From JARRPM01 sp963792815 (lineage in GTDB: Bacteria > Pseudomonadota > Gammaproteobacteria > Pseudomonadales > Halieaceae): DNA of 64,000 nucleotides. This document shows, one piece after another, positions 8,513-17,267 of this stretch. Location: assembly GCA_963792815.1 (NCBI GenBank), contig CAWBXR010000001.1, positions 372,001-436,000 on the forward strand. The letters run 5' to 3'. The notes beneath the pieces are model-generated. The model made no database searches. It saw only the letters and a program-made list of their open reading frames with translations, and had not been told where the DNA came from. Both the position numbers and the translations under genes were made by a program. How positions within the stretch are numbered: position 1 is the first letter of the stretch; each line of letters begins with the position of its first letter.

Positions 8513-10495
8513 ATGAATTATTTTGTAACCGGCGGTACCGGGTTTATTGGCCGATTCGTGGTGGAACGGCTGCTGCAACGACCCCGGTCCAAAGTGTATG
8601 TCCTGGTCCGCAAGGAGTCGAAGGACAAGTTCGAGAGCCTGCGCGATTCTCTCGGAGCCGATCCCGCCCGCCTGCTGCCGATGTGGGGGGACATCACCAC
8701 TCCCGGCCTGGTCTCCAAGGCAAGCCTGGCCAAGCTCAAGGGCAAGATCGACCATGTCTATCACCTGGCTGCGATATACGACCTCAATATGTCCGACGAG
8801 CAGGGTGACCGGGTCAACAATGAGGGCACCCGCAATGTGGTGAATTTCGCCAACGCGCTGGGTGGCAAGGTGACCCTGCAGCATATGAGCTCCATCGCCA
8901 TTGCCGGAGGCCATTTTCGCGGCGTCTTCAAGGAGAGCATGTTCGACGAGGGGCAGGACACCTCACACCCCTACTATCGCACCAAGTTTCAGTCCGAGCG
9001 TATCGTCAGGGAAGAGTGCAAGGTGCCCTGGCGGGTCTACCGCCCCGGCGCGGTGGTGGGTTCCAGCGTCACCGGTGAGATGGATAAGGTAGACGGCCCC
9101 TACTACCTGTTTCCCACTATCAAGACCATTGTCGACACCGTGCCCAAGTGGCTGCCCCTGCTGGGCGTCGAGGGCGGCAAGATCCCCATCGTGCCGGTGG
9201 ACTACGTGGCGGACGCCACCATCGCCATCGCCCATAAGCCCGGCCTCGACGGCAAGGCTTTCCAGCTGCTGCAGGCGCCCCAGGACAGCACCGGCAAGAT
9301 CATGGAGATCCTGTTCGACGCGGCCCACGGCCCCGGCTTCGCCAAGCAGTTCGAGCTGCCGAAAATGCCCAGGCTGGTGAGCAGGGGTTTGCGTGAAACG
9401 GCCAAACTACTGCCACTGAAAGTGGCGGCAAAGGAGATGTCAAAAGCCACCGGCATCCCCGCCGCCGCCCTCGGTTATATCACCAGCCAGGTGTCCTTTG
9501 ATGACAGGCAGGCCAGGGAGGCCCTGAAGGGTACGGGCATCAGCTGTCCCAAGCTCAAGGATTACGCGCCGGTACTGTGGTCCTACTGGGAATCGCATAT
9601 GGATTACCCCAAGCCCGCGCGCGGTGGCAAGGCCAAGCTGGCGGGCAAGGTGGTCATGGTCACCGGTGCGTCCAGCGGAATCGGCCTGGAGTCGGCGCGC
9701 AAGTTCGCCGCCAACGACGCCGCTGTCATTCTCGTCGCCCGCACTCTGTCCAAGCTCGAGGAGCAGGTGGAGATTATTCGCAAGCAGGGCGGCGAGGCCT
9801 ATGCCTATTCCTGTGACCTCAGCGACATGGAGGATATCGATCGCCTGGCAAAGAAGGTGACCGCGGATTTCGGCCGGGTGGATATCCTGGTCAATAATGC
9901 GGGGCGCTCCATCCGGCGGGCGGTCATGGAGTCGCTGGATCGTTTTCACGATTACGAGCGCACCATGCAGCTCAATTACTTCGGCTGTGTGCGCCTGATC
10001 AATGGCTTGTTGCCGTCGATGGTGGAGCACAAGAGCGGCCAGATCATCAATATTTCCAGTATTGGCTGCCTGGTCAACGCACCGCGGTTTGCCGCCTATG
10101 TGGCCAGCAAATCCGCCCTGGATGCGTTCTCCCGCAGCCTGTCCTCAGAGGTGAAGCAGGACAACGTGGACATCTCCACGATCTACATGCCGCTGGTGCG
10201 AACCCCCATGATCGCGCCGACCAAGATCTACAACTACGCCCCGACCTGGTCGGTCGACAAGGCATCCTCACTGGTGGTCGATGCCGCCATGCACAAAACC
10301 AAGCGCATCAAGACCTTCCTCGGGCAGACCATGGAGATGAGCTACGCGGTTGCGCCGAAGCTCAACGACAGCCTGTTGGCCCGCGGTTTCCAGTTGTTTC
10401 CCTCCTCTGCCAAGGCCCGCGGCAAGAAGGACGACGAGGCGCCCAGTGGCGAGACCATGGCCCTGGCTTACCTGCTGCGAGGTACACACCTGTAA
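8513..10495 (+). CDS. Two-domain fatty acyl-CoA (or acyl-ACP) reductase, alcohol-forming
   Basis: 660 residues with the same layout as the Marinobacter fatty acyl-CoA reductase of about 661 residues. An N-terminal extended SDR (GGTGFIG near residues 7-13, YYRTK catalytic pair) reduces the thioester to the aldehyde, and a C-terminal classical SDR (TGASSGIG around 382-389, NNAGRSIRR, YVASK) reduces the aldehyde to fatty alcohol. The alignment I recall (e.g. EMDKVDGPYY, RFHDYERTMQLNYFG, PLVRTPMIAPTKIY) is very close. GAGGTGA sits upstream of the ATG. With the wax synthase at 586-2025 and the acyl-CoA synthetase at 12188 it forms a wax ester pathway, though the genes are not one operon. Domain division of labour is from the family. 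Confidence 0.92.
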   Translation: MNYFVTGGTGFIGRFVVERLLQRPRSKVYVLVRKESKDKFESLRDSLGADPARLLPMWGDITTPGLVSKASLAKLKGKIDHVYHLAAIYDLNMSDEQGDRVNNEGTRNVVNFANALGGKVTLQHMSSIAIAGGHFRGVFKESMFDEGQDTSHPYYRTKFQSERIVREECKVPWRVYRPGAVVGSSVTGEMDKVDGPYYLFPTIKTIVDTVPKWLPLLGVEGGKIPIVPVDYVADATIAIAHKPGLDGKAFQLLQAPQDSTGKIMEILFDAAHGPGFAKQFELPKMPRLVSRGLRETAKLLPLKVAAKEMSKATGIPAAALGYITSQVSFDDRQAREALKGTGISCPKLKDYAPVLWSYWESHMDYPKPARGGKAKLAGKVVMVTGASSGIGLESARKFAANDAAVILVARTLSKLEEQVEIIRKQGGEAYAYSCDLSDMEDIDRLAKKVTADFGRVDILVNNAGRSIRRAVMESLDRFHDYERTMQLNYFGCVRLINGLLPSMVEHKSGQIINISSIGCLVNAPRFAAYVASKSALDAFSRSLSSEVKQDNVDISTIYMPLVRTPMIAPTKIYNYAPTWSVDKASSLVVDAAMHKTKRIKTFLGQTMEMSYAVAPKLNDSLLARGFQLFPSSAKARGKKDDEAPSGETMALAYLLRGTHL

Positions 10496-10518
10496 GGTCG
10501 AAGAGCCAGCCCCACTTT

Positions 10519-10531
10519 ATCGGGTATTTAT
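10519..10531. repeat. Short direct repeat, copy 1 (ATCGGGTATTTAT)
   Basis: This 13-base sequence occurs again at 10615-10627, where it forms the loop edge and right arm of the large hairpin. A nearby GCCAGCCCC (10505-10513) also recurs at 10631-10639. The arrangement suggests that one end of a hairpin element was duplicated or left behind. Confidence 0.5.
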
Positions 10532-10589
10532 CAGACCGGTACGGTGCAGCGCCCGAAGCAGGGTGGTGAGTGGCTGGCCACCGCGCGCT

Positions 10590-10637
10590 GGTTGGCCGAA
10601 TGAATACCCGCTTGATCGGGTATTTATTCGGCCAGCC
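10590..10637. repeat. Strong 21-bp inverted repeat (hairpin) between the reductase gene and rhlE
   Basis: Arms 10590-10610 (GGTTGGCCGAATGAATACCC...) and 10617-10637 pair over 21 positions, with only two G-U type mismatches, around a 6-base loop CTTGAT. No T tract follows, so it does not look like a normal intrinsic terminator, although it could stop or protect the reductase transcript. A partial copy lies 96 bases upstream. It resembles a REP-type palindromic unit in size. It lies 133 bases before the rhlE start. Confidence 0.65.
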
Positions 10638-10769
10638 CCGCTCCAGGTCAATTCGCCGTCGGCCATATCAATTGTCGCCGCAATAGAGTAGGATGCGGAC
10701 CCCGCCATGCGCCTGTTTCGGTTCGGCGCACTCGCATACACCATCAATCATCAAACCAAGAGATATACC

Positions 10770-12104
10770 ATGACATTTGAAGAGCTCGGCTTGTCCGCGC
10801 CCCTGCTTCGTGCAGTTAAGGAAAAGGGCTATACCGAGCCCTCCCCAATCCAGGTTGAGGCCATACCCGCCGTGCTGTTGGGCCGCGACATTATGGCCGC
10901 TGCCCAGACCGGTACCGGTAAAACCGCAGGTTTTGTCCTGCCTATCCTGCAGTTGCTGAGTGCAACCGCCCCGGCGCACCCGCATCGTATACGGGCCCTG
11001 ATCATCACCCCGACCAGGGAACTGGCAGCCCAGGTGGCCGACAGTGTAGAGACCTACGGCAAGCACCTGCCGCTCAAGTCAGCGGTGGTGTTTGGAGGGG
11101 TCAAGATCAACCCGCAGATCACCGCCCTGCGCAAGGGTGTCGACATTCTCATCGCCACACCCGGGCGCCTGCTGGACCTGCACCAGCAGGGCGAAGTGCG
11201 TTTCAACGAACTTGAAATCCTGGTCCTGGACGAAGCGGACCGCATGCTGGATATGGGATTTATCCACGATATCCGCCGTATTCTCAAGGTCCTGCCGGCG
11301 CGCCGCCAGAATCTGCTGTTCTCCGCCACCTTCGCCAACGAGATACGGCAGCTGACCAGGACCATCCTGCACGAGCCGGTGGAAGTCGAGGTCTCGCCGC
11401 CGAACGCCACCGCGGAGCGGGTCGAGCAATGGGTTTACCCGGTAGACAAGAAAGACAAGGCGGCCGTACTGCGGCAGCTCGTGGTGGACCAGGACTGGCA
11501 GCAGGTGCTGGTATTCAGCCGGACCAAGCACGGCGCCAACAAGCTCGCACAACAGCTGGAGAAGGCCGGTATCAATGCGGCGGCTATCCACGGCAACAAG
11601 AGCCAGGCCGCCCGCACCAAGGCCCTGGCCGGCTTCAAGGCGGGCAAGATTCGGGTCCTGGTAGCCACGGACATCGCAGCCCGAGGACTGGATATCGCCC
11701 AGTTGCCCCAGGTGGTGAATTTCGACCTGCCGAATGTGCCCGAGGATTATGTTCACCGCATCGGCCGCACCGGCCGGGCGGGCGCAGCGGGCAAGGCCTA
11801 TTCACTGGTGAGTGCGGATGAGATCAAGCAGTTGAATGATATCCAGCAGGTGATCCAGCGCCATCTTCCCCGGGAGTATGTCGACGGCTTCGAGCCGGAC
11901 CATGAAGTTCCACCCAGCGCTGCCCTGCGCAAGCCCCAGGTGCACGGCCAGGCTCGGATGCAGCAGCACCACAAGAGACCGGCGGGCGATGGCCAGCACA
12001 CGTCCCGCGGCCGCGGCAGCGAGGGCCACAACCGGCCCCAGCAGCGCAACCGGCGCCCGGGAAACCGCAGTGCGCGTCCGGCCCAGGGCGGCAACACCCG
12101 TTAG
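10770..12104 (+). CDS. rhlE: DEAD-box RNA helicase RhlE
   Basis: A 444-residue ATP-dependent RNA helicase. Motifs in order: Q motif region, AAQTGTGKT (I), PTRELAAQ (Ia), TPGRLLDL (Ib), VLDEADRMLDMGF (II), SATF (III), ATDIAARGLD (V) and HRIGRTGR (VI). A basic, low-complexity tail rich in Arg, Gln, His and Gly begins near residue 380, as in RhlE proteins. I start at the ATG at 10770 (MTFEELGLS), matching the family N-terminus, rather than 21 codons earlier. RhlE proteins act in ribosome assembly and RNA turnover. It ends 83 bp from the convergent acyl-CoA synthetase gene. Confidence 0.93.
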   Translation: MTFEELGLSAPLLRAVKEKGYTEPSPIQVEAIPAVLLGRDIMAAAQTGTGKTAGFVLPILQLLSATAPAHPHRIRALIITPTRELAAQVADSVETYGKHLPLKSAVVFGGVKINPQITALRKGVDILIATPGRLLDLHQQGEVRFNELEILVLDEADRMLDMGFIHDIRRILKVLPARRQNLLFSATFANEIRQLTRTILHEPVEVEVSPPNATAERVEQWVYPVDKKDKAAVLRQLVVDQDWQQVLVFSRTKHGANKLAQQLEKAGINAAAIHGNKSQAARTKALAGFKAGKIRVLVATDIAARGLDIAQLPQVVNFDLPNVPEDYVHRIGRTGRAGAAGKAYSLVSADEIKQLNDIQQVIQRHLPREYVDGFEPDHEVPPSAALRKPQVHGQARMQQHHKRPAGDGQHTSRGRGSEGHNRPQQRNRRPGNRSARPAQGGNTR

Positions 12105-12187
12105 TAGCTGCCCGGCGCGCGCCTTGCGATAGCCTTGTCGCCAGCTGAAACAGCCACCGCCAGTTGCGGGGCTTGTTCAGCCGGCTG

Positions 12188-13996
12188 TCAGAATCCCCCC
12201 TCTCCGGCGCGAATCTTCGCGCCATAAGCCGCGTCCAGCAGTTCGTACTGGCTTGCACCGGGCTTCATCACGTACACCGTGTCTTTTACCTGCTCAAGGT
12301 CATAGCCCTGGTTGCGCAGCTCGCCCTTGACCAGCTTGAAGGTGCCGGTGGTGTCCAGTTCACGCTGGATGCGCAGGAACACGGGCCGGGCGTAGGCGGG
12401 AAGGCTGCTGCATACGTGGGCCGAGAAACTGGCGATATCCAGGTGCTCCACGTCCTCGGCCAGGGCCAGGGCCGCCATGCCCGCGCGACCGTCGGCCCGG
12501 GGAATCTCCACCCCGTACACGTTGCAAAACGCAACCTGGGGGTGACTGTTGATAATCTCGCCGACCTCGTTGGTGGAGACGTTCTCCGACTTCCAGCGAA
12601 AGGTATCGCCTACCCTGTCCACAAACTGGTAATGCGGCAGACCCATTGCGAACCCCACATCCACCGTTTTCAGCAGGTCGCCGGTGTTGAACCAGGCATC
12701 CCCGTGCCTGAAGACATTCCGCAGAATCTTCTTTTCCGTGGCCTCCTTGCTGGTATAGCCCTCGAAGGCAGTCATCGGCGTGATCTTGCCCAACAGCAGG
12801 CCGGGTTCCCCCTGCGCCACCTTGATGCAGTGCCCTCTGCCGTCCCGCACGATCTCGTCGGCGTCCACGTCGTACCGCACCAGTGCGATTGGCAGGGTGG
12901 TGGCGCCGACAGTACAGTCCTTGTTGAGAAAATTGAGGAATGCCACGTTGCCCTCGCTGGAACCGTAGAACTCCGAAACCCTGCTGACGCCGAAGCGCTC
13001 CTTGAACTCGTGCCAGACGTCCGGCCGCAGGCCATTGCCCATCATGGTGCCCAGGGGGTTTTTATAATCGTCCGCCTTGCGCGGGGTATTCAGCAGGTAA
13101 CGACACAGCTCGCCGATATAGATAAAACAGGTGGCGCCGTGCTCGCGTACCTCCGGGAGAAAGTTGCTGGCGGAAAACTTGCGCCGGATAAACATGGTGG
13201 CACCGGTGCAAAAGGCCGCGCCAACCCCCAGGAACAGGCCCGTGCCATGGTATAGCGGCAGGCACAGGTAAATGCAGTCGTTGGCGTCGCAGCGCAGCCC
13301 GGCCTTGTAGGATGAGACCGCCGTCAGCAGGAAGCGCCGATTGGACAGGACCGCTGCCTTTGGCAAGCCGGTTGTGCCGGATGTAAAGATATACAGGGCG
13401 GTGTCGCGCAGGGTCATCTGCGCGGTCTCTGGCGGGTTGTTACAGTCTTCATCCGCCGCCTCGCCGGCGAGGTCCGAGGCCCAGTCCGGACACGGCAGCT
13501 CCCCGGCGTCAGGTACAAACAGGTAGCTGTTGACAGCCGCAAGCGCGGTATCCTCGCGCACATCGGCAATGGCGCTCAGGCGCTCCTCACCAAATACGAC
13601 CAGGCTGGAATCGGTGATGCTTATACAGTGCACCAGCGGCGCACCGGTGAGGTTGGTATTGATCAGCGCGGCGGTTGCGCCGAGCTTGTTGAGGGCAACC
13701 AGGATCGCCAGGTACTCGATACGGTTTTCCAGCATCATGCTGACGGTATCACCGCGTTTGAGTCCCCTGCCGCGCAGGGCGCCCGCGTAGCGGTTGGCCT
13801 CTTCGTTGAATTCCCGCCAATTGAGTTCCCGGCCCTCGAAAATGATCGCCGTGTTCTCAGGATGTTTTTCAGCGGTGGATTCGACCCGGGCCGCGAAACA
13901 GTCGCGAGTAGACATGGGGCGCGGTTTCATTTCCCGGGCGAGCCCCAATAGGGACGGGACTTCCGCCAGGGTGGCTTTTACTTCTGAGATACGCAT
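12188..13996 (-). CDS. Long-chain acyl-CoA synthetase, FATP/FadD6 type
   Basis: A 602-residue adenylate-forming enzyme that activates fatty acids to acyl-CoA using ATP. The AMP-binding P-loop YIFTSGTTGLPKAAV, the YGSSEGN motif and the FATP-type motif DRVGDTFRWKSENVSTNEV are all present, so it belongs to the very-long-chain/FATP-like branch rather than classical FadD. The length is normal for that branch. It is a single transcription unit or the tail of the plsB group on the minus strand (98 bp separate them). It can feed both the reductase/wax synthase route and PlsB. Chain-length preference is unknown. Confidence 0.92.
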   Translation of the reverse strand: MRISEVKATLAEVPSLLGLAREMKPRPMSTRDCFAARVESTAEKHPENTAIIFEGRELNWREFNEEANRYAGALRGRGLKRGDTVSMMLENRIEYLAILVALNKLGATAALINTNLTGAPLVHCISITDSSLVVFGEERLSAIADVREDTALAAVNSYLFVPDAGELPCPDWASDLAGEAADEDCNNPPETAQMTLRDTALYIFTSGTTGLPKAAVLSNRRFLLTAVSSYKAGLRCDANDCIYLCLPLYHGTGLFLGVGAAFCTGATMFIRRKFSASNFLPEVREHGATCFIYIGELCRYLLNTPRKADDYKNPLGTMMGNGLRPDVWHEFKERFGVSRVSEFYGSSEGNVAFLNFLNKDCTVGATTLPIALVRYDVDADEIVRDGRGHCIKVAQGEPGLLLGKITPMTAFEGYTSKEATEKKILRNVFRHGDAWFNTGDLLKTVDVGFAMGLPHYQFVDRVGDTFRWKSENVSTNEVGEIINSHPQVAFCNVYGVEIPRADGRAGMAALALAEDVEHLDIASFSAHVCSSLPAYARPVFLRIQRELDTTGTFKLVKGELRNQGYDLEQVKDTVYVMKPGASQYELLDAAYGAKIRAGEGGF

Positions 13997-14092
13997 TGTG
14001 ACTCCCCGTATTGGGTAGGATCAAAACTGCACGATAGCCCCTCCGTCGGCAGGCGGCAAGGCGGGCGCTCCAGAAGGTGATGGGCGCGCGTT

Positions 14093-15925
14093 TCAGGGAC
14101 CCAGCAGGTTGGAGACTTTGCCCGCGGACAACTGGGAAAACCATGCGGCGTCGTAGGAGCGCTGCAACAGGTTGATGGCGGACAGTGCGCTCACCACCCT
14201 TTGGGCGTAGTCCTCACGGCGGGACACAAGGTCGCTGCTGCCGGTCAGGAGGTCGAGGTGTTCCACCAGTCGCAGGCCGGTGGAAAACAGGTCCTGGGAC
14301 ACCGAGGATTCGCAGCTGATCGTGCGTCGCAACAGCATTTGCTCGCCCTGTGCCATCAGCCGGGTGATAAATTTCTTGCGGTCCGGCACCGGCTGGGCGC
14401 CCAGCTCCAGCAGCGCCACCGCGATTATCAGGTAGGACTCGGAGATCGAGCGCAGGATGGCGTGACCGAAGCGAGGCGGTCTTTCCCGCAGCAGTTTTTG
14501 CAGCGAGTGCTCTCCGCTGGCCCAGTTGGGGTAGCGCTGGTCCGCCTCGAGCTGCACCTCCTTGAGGAACTCATCGGTGGGTTTATAGAAAAACTCGAAC
14601 TTGTAGAGGTCGCGCAGGCTGAGCACGTTGCGCTCCAGCAGCCGGGCGCTGGGGGCATCGATACCCAGGGCGCAGCTGGCCAGGCCGATTTCCGCCAGGG
14701 CGGCGCTCAGGAAATAATGGGTAATGGTGTTGCGGTAGTAGGCGGCCGCCAGCTTTTTCGCCCCGGGAATATAATAGACCGGCGCGTTCGCCTTGTCGTA
14801 GCAGCGGATCAGCCCCGAGCCCTGCAGGGCCAGCACGGCGCCCCTTACCTGTTCCTCGTCTTCCAGCTTGAACCCGGAGGCCGCCGGCAGGCCGCGCTGG
14901 CGCACCAGGCCGGCTATATCTCCCGCCTGTGCGTGAATCTCGGTGGCGGTCAGGGCGCGTCCGTTGGCGCCCAGCAGTACCATGGTCAGCACGTCGGTGG
15001 ATTTGATCGGGGTGATCTGCTCAATGCGCGAACACACCTCGAACCCCATGCGGGTAACCATCCCGCCATCGGGTCCCTGGCCACCGCTCACATCCTCTGA
15101 CAGGGTGGTGGTCTCGCCCAGCGCAATGGGCTGTGCGAAGCGCACATACACCTTGCCATAGGGTTGTTTCATTCCGAAAATGTAATTGAAAAACCAACCC
15201 AGGGATTCCTTGCGCTTGGGTTCGCCGCGCTGGATGGCCACGTAGTCATCTATCTCGGCGATGCGGTCGAAGGCAATTGATACCGGCACCAGCAGCACCT
15301 TGTCGACCTGTTCCTTCTGGCAGGACTCCACCACCCAGTTGAGGATGCCCAGCTTGGGCGGCGACAGCTTGCCGGTGCGGGAGCGGGTGCCCTCGATCGA
15401 CCAGGACAGGGGCATCTTGTTGCGTATCAGGTAGTCGATGTAGCTGCGAAAGACCAGTTTGTAGATCGGATCTTCCTGGAAGGTACGGCGCAGGAAAATG
15501 GCGCCCACCCGGCGGGCCAGGCTGCCGAAGCCGAGGAAATTCATATTGATGCCCGCGAAAATCAGCGGCAGCGGCCTGAACCTGTTTTCATACAGCGAGA
15601 GCAGGAAAACGAAGCTGTCCATGTGGGACTTGTGGGACCACAGGAACAGCAGCAGGTGGTCTTTTGAGCGCTCCCGCAATTCTTCCAGCGCTTCAAGGTT
15701 GATATCCAGCTCCCGCTCGTAGCTGCGGGTGTAGATGAAGCGCGCCATTTTTGCGGCGGGCCTGAGCCACGATTCCTTTGGGGTGGCCTCTATTTCATGC
15801 AGGCATTTAGCGGCGTACTTTTGCGCCTGTTCCAGGGTTTTTCCGCTGGCCTGCGCCGCCTGTTGTAACTCAGTGACAAAGGCCGGGCTCTGCAGCAGTT
15901 CACCGGCGCCGTTCGTGCTTATCAC
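14093..15925 (-). CDS. Glycerol-3-phosphate acyltransferase, PlsB-like
   Basis: 610 residues. It acylates the sn-1 position of glycerol 3-phosphate. The acyltransferase block I motif HxxxxD is HKSHMD (98-103), followed by FLRRTF (block II) and EGTRSRTGKL (block III). It is shorter than E. coli PlsB (about 807), lacking part of the N- and C-terminal regions, like other compact PlsB-like proteins of marine gammaproteobacteria. The start is GTG at 15925, overlapping the stop of the upstream EEP gene as GTGA, so translation is coupled. With the phosphatidyltransferase two genes upstream it forms a phospholipid/neutral-lipid set. Confidence 0.88.
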   Translation of the reverse strand: MISTNGAGELLQSPAFVTELQQAAQASGKTLEQAQKYAAKCLHEIEATPKESWLRPAAKMARFIYTRSYERELDINLEALEELRERSKDHLLLFLWSHKSHMDSFVFLLSLYENRFRPLPLIFAGINMNFLGFGSLARRVGAIFLRRTFQEDPIYKLVFRSYIDYLIRNKMPLSWSIEGTRSRTGKLSPPKLGILNWVVESCQKEQVDKVLLVPVSIAFDRIAEIDDYVAIQRGEPKRKESLGWFFNYIFGMKQPYGKVYVRFAQPIALGETTTLSEDVSGGQGPDGGMVTRMGFEVCSRIEQITPIKSTDVLTMVLLGANGRALTATEIHAQAGDIAGLVRQRGLPAASGFKLEDEEQVRGAVLALQGSGLIRCYDKANAPVYYIPGAKKLAAAYYRNTITHYFLSAALAEIGLASCALGIDAPSARLLERNVLSLRDLYKFEFFYKPTDEFLKEVQLEADQRYPNWASGEHSLQKLLRERPPRFGHAILRSISESYLIIAVALLELGAQPVPDRKKFITRLMAQGEQMLLRRTISCESSVSQDLFSTGLRLVEHLDLLTGSSDLVSRREDYAQRVVSALSAINLLQRSYDAAWFSQLSAGKVSNLLGP

Positions 15926-16677
15926 AGGCTGAATACTCCGAATAATGCCGCGTGGTCAGACAAGTCCCGCCAGGGCCCCTTGTACAGGCGTTGGCAGGCA
16001 TGGGGCCGCAGGCCCCGGTAGTATATTCGATCAACCGACAACATCGGCGCCCATACCGGGAAGGTGCGCGCGTGACGGCCCTCCATCTTGACGAACAACT
16101 CCTCCAGGCCGAGGTCCTGGTGCAGGTGGCGCTCCGCCCGGCGCCGCCAGTCGTTGAAGTCGCCGGCGATGATCATCGGCTCGTCATGCGGCACGTGCTC
16201 GTTGATCCGGTCGGTGAGCGCCTGGAACTGCTCGCGCCGTTCCTGTTCCAGCAGGCCCAGGTGAACACAGAGCGTATGCAGGCGAATGGAACGTCCGGGT
16301 ATCTCGATTATGCCATGCAGGATGCTCCGGCTGGAGCGCTTGAAAATGGAGACATCGATGTTCTCCCAGCTGGCGAAGGGATACATGCTGAGGATGGCGT
16401 TGCCGTGATCGCCCTTGCGGTAGATGGAATTGCGACCGTAGGCGTAGTGTGGCCAGCTCTGGTCAGCCAGGTACTCGAAATGGGGCTGGTCCGGGTAGGA
16501 AAAGCGGCGGCGCTTGGCATCGCTCTTGAGGGCAGTGCCGTGGATTTCCTGCAGGAACACCACATCGGCGCCCGACTCGTCGATTCGCTCGCGCATGGAA
16601 TCGAGCACGAAGCGGCGGTTGCCGGTACAGTAACCCTTGTGGATGTTATAGGTCAGTACGTGGATCTTGTTACTCAC
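15922..16677 (-). CDS. Endonuclease/exonuclease/phosphatase (EEP) family hydrolase
   Basis: 251 residues. It has the EEP fold signatures: TYNIHKG at the N-terminus, the catalytic Glu in FLQEIHG, the NAILS segment, GDFNDWR and the C-terminal SDHAALFG. I use the GTG at 16677, because AAGGA lies about 8 bases upstream; no signal peptide is visible from there, so it should be cytoplasmic. It is coupled to plsB (GTGA overlap) and follows a phosphatidyltransferase gene by 35 bp. That context suggests a phosphodiesterase or phosphatase acting on lipid head groups, but nuclease activity is equally possible. Confidence 0.85.
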   Translation of the reverse strand: MSNKIHVLTYNIHKGYCTGNRRFVLDSMRERIDESGADVVFLQEIHGTALKSDAKRRRFSYPDQPHFEYLADQSWPHYAYGRNSIYRKGDHGNAILSMYPFASWENIDVSIFKRSSRSILHGIIEIPGRSIRLHTLCVHLGLLEQERREQFQALTDRINEHVPHDEPMIIAGDFNDWRRRAERHLHQDLGLEELFVKMEGRHARTFPVWAPMLSVDRIYYRGLRPHACQRLYKGPWRDLSDHAALFGVFSL

Positions 16678-16712
16678 GGGAATCCTTGATTGTTGCGGCA
16701 GGGACCATCCTG

Positions 16713-17267
16713 TTACTGTTTGTCCCTGTGTTGCTGTATGGCCTTGGCCGACCATTTGAAGACGTAATCACTGCCACTGGCGCCGGCGATAAACAGTACC
16801 GCCAGGGAGCCGGCGGTAATGGCCAGCGAAGGTATCCAGGCGGCGACCTGTGCGGCCAGCACCAGCACGCAGAAGCAGATCTGGACAAACATGTTGGCCT
16901 TGCTCAACGGGGTGGCTGAAAACTCGAATGGGCCGACCAGCCAGTGATAGCAAACCGCCCCCAGCACGATGACCAGGTCGCGGATGATAACCGCCAGCGC
17001 CAGGTACCAGGGAATGAGTCCGGTGGCGGCGAAGCAGACAAACGCGACAGTGATCAATACCTTGTCAGCGATGGGATCCAGGGCGGCTCCCAGCCGGGAA
17101 AGTGCGCCCAGGCGCCGGGCCAGGAACCCGTCAAGGCCATCGGTCAGCCCTGCCAGCATGCCCGTCGCCAGCGCCCATTCAAACTCCTGGTGGAGGATGA
17201 AATAACCCAGTGGGCCCGCCAGCAGCAGGCGGGAGAAGGTCAGGGCGTTGGGCAGGTACTGCAGCAC
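16713..17267 (-). CDS. CDP-alcohol phosphatidyltransferase (PgsA-like)
   Basis: 184 residues with about five to six membrane helices. It transfers a phosphatidyl group from CDP-diacylglycerol to an alcohol, most likely glycerol 3-phosphate. The full family motif D-G-x2-A-R-x8-G-x3-D-x3-D is present at about residues 46-68. The GTG start directly abuts the TAG stop of the upstream dehydrogenase gene. The length matches PgsA. The context with plsB supports phospholipid synthesis; the exact alcohol acceptor is not proven, and the genome may have another, main pgsA. Confidence 0.88.
   Translation of the reverse strand: MLQYLPNALTFSRLLLAGPLGYFILHQEFEWALATGMLAGLTDGLDGFLARRLGALSRLGAALDPIADKVLITVAFVCFAATGLIPWYLALAVIIRDLVIVLGAVCYHWLVGPFEFSATPLSKANMFVQICFCVLVLAAQVAAWIPSLAITAGSLAVLFIAGASGSDYVFKWSAKAIQQHRDKQ

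Noticed and set aside
10517..10747. 76-residue frame on the minus strand between the reductase gene and rhlE
   Set aside because: Its repeated INTR segments simply reflect the DNA repeats/hairpin; no ribosome binding site or homology pattern.
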